Shown here: positions 63,740 through 64,000 of the stretch, in pieces
Layout: every line of letters starts with the position of its first letter
Numbering within the stretch: the first letter of the stretch is position 1
NCBI GenBank assembly: GCA_963565915.1
Contig: OY751489.1
Location: 4,588,001-4,652,000 of the forward strand
DNA length: 64,000 bases
Direction of reading: 5' to 3'
Origin: Entoloma clypeatum
Taxonomy: Eukaryota > Basidiomycota > Agaricomycetes > Agaricales > Entolomataceae
The notes under the pieces: model-generated
The model's database searches: none
Told to the model about the DNA's origin: nothing
The model's input: only the letters and a program-made list of their open reading frames with translations
Position numbers and translations under genes: made by a program

Positions 63740-64000
63740 GTCTTTTATTGTGGTCGAGACGGGTTCTGCCAATGGAAATCACGGATCAAATCTTGAGCGT
63801 TCTGAACATTAGCTCGAGGTTCCCATGTGTTCTCTTCTGGGCCATATCCTTCCCACTGGACGAGGTACTGGATCTTTCCGCGGAACTTTCGAGAGTCCAG
63901 GATCGTAGACACATGGTACTCTTCTCGTCCTTCGACAATGATCGGATCAGGGGCTGGTTTCTTTTTCTGGATGGCGTACTTCGGAGTTTCATATGGTGAC
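63740..64000 (-). pseudogene. Element D pol C terminus (chromodomain), partial
   Basis: Minus-strand reading ends in the same chromodomain as A-C (SRKFRGKIQYLVQWEGYGPE). Continues beyond the window; whether it is intact cannot be judged. Confidence 0.75.

Larger units (their letters stand above)
62803..64000 (-). mobile_element. Element D: 3' end of an A-family gypsy element, cut by the window edge
   Basis: 3' LTR 62803-63204 (402 bp), purine tract, ORF3, chromodomain and integrase tail up to the window end. Inserted in E's integrase gene after CCGAT. The other end and TSD lie outside. Confidence 0.85.

Overview
The window is a transposon-dense stretch of a filamentous basidiomycete genome, most likely an agaricomycete. 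This is inferred from one intron-rich GH79 glycoside hydrolase gene, from short fungal introns (48-80 bp), and from chromodomain Ty3/gypsy elements with CpG decay. No species can be named. Apart from the GH79 gene, nearly everything recognisable is transposable element (TE), TE-borne gene, minisatellite or simple repeat. I name the elements A-F, H1, H2, I, J and K for cross-reference.

Layout. 1-2458 (minus): 5' and central part of a secreted GH79 enzyme, ten exons, cut by the window edge. 2591-11318: a short-LTR copia relic (J, TSD CTTCG) sitting 132 bp upstream of the GH79 start codon; inside it lies a gypsy LTR (I), and inside that gypsy element A (3267-9170, TSD AGTTA). 11369-13016: a Tc1/pogo-like MITE and a hAT relic carrying a solo LTR. 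13669-20559: gypsy element H1 (plus), nearly complete, with an extra ORF after pol. 20683-35471: gypsy element F (plus), split by an intact Tc1 transposon (21346-22964) in gag and by gypsy element H2 (28863-34965, minus, TSD CTTAG) near its 3' end. F also carries a minus-strand spliced gene with a zinc-cluster-like motif between pol and the 3' LTR. 35475-50656: a large inverted repeat. Elements B (minus) and C (plus) are near-identical arms around MITEs, a ~91-bp minisatellite, a hAT element and a 200-N assembly gap. 50657-64000: old LTR fragments, a solo LTR (K, TSD GTACG), GC-rich minisatellites, a second large hAT copy, AT-rich sequence, a Tc1 relic, a gypsy relic (E) and the 3' end of element D, which is inserted in E.

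How the parts work together. The gypsy families follow the Tf1/sushi plan: gag with zinc knuckles, pol ordered protease-RT-RNase H-integrase-chromodomain, 5-bp target duplications. In all three families whose 5' end is visible, the site two bases after the 5' LTR is complementary to the predicted first bases of the transcript, i.e. self-priming rather than tRNA priming. Two families have a canonical -1 slippery heptamer at the end of gag. Two unrelated families carry an additional third ORF downstream of pol that is better preserved than gag/pol. All in-frame premature stops I located are TGA, mostly at positions where CGA is expected, as CpG deamination or RIP-like mutation would give. Complete copies are defective in complementary ways, so none of the gypsy copies looks autonomous; the Tc1 element is the only one with an intact enzyme ORF and clean ends.
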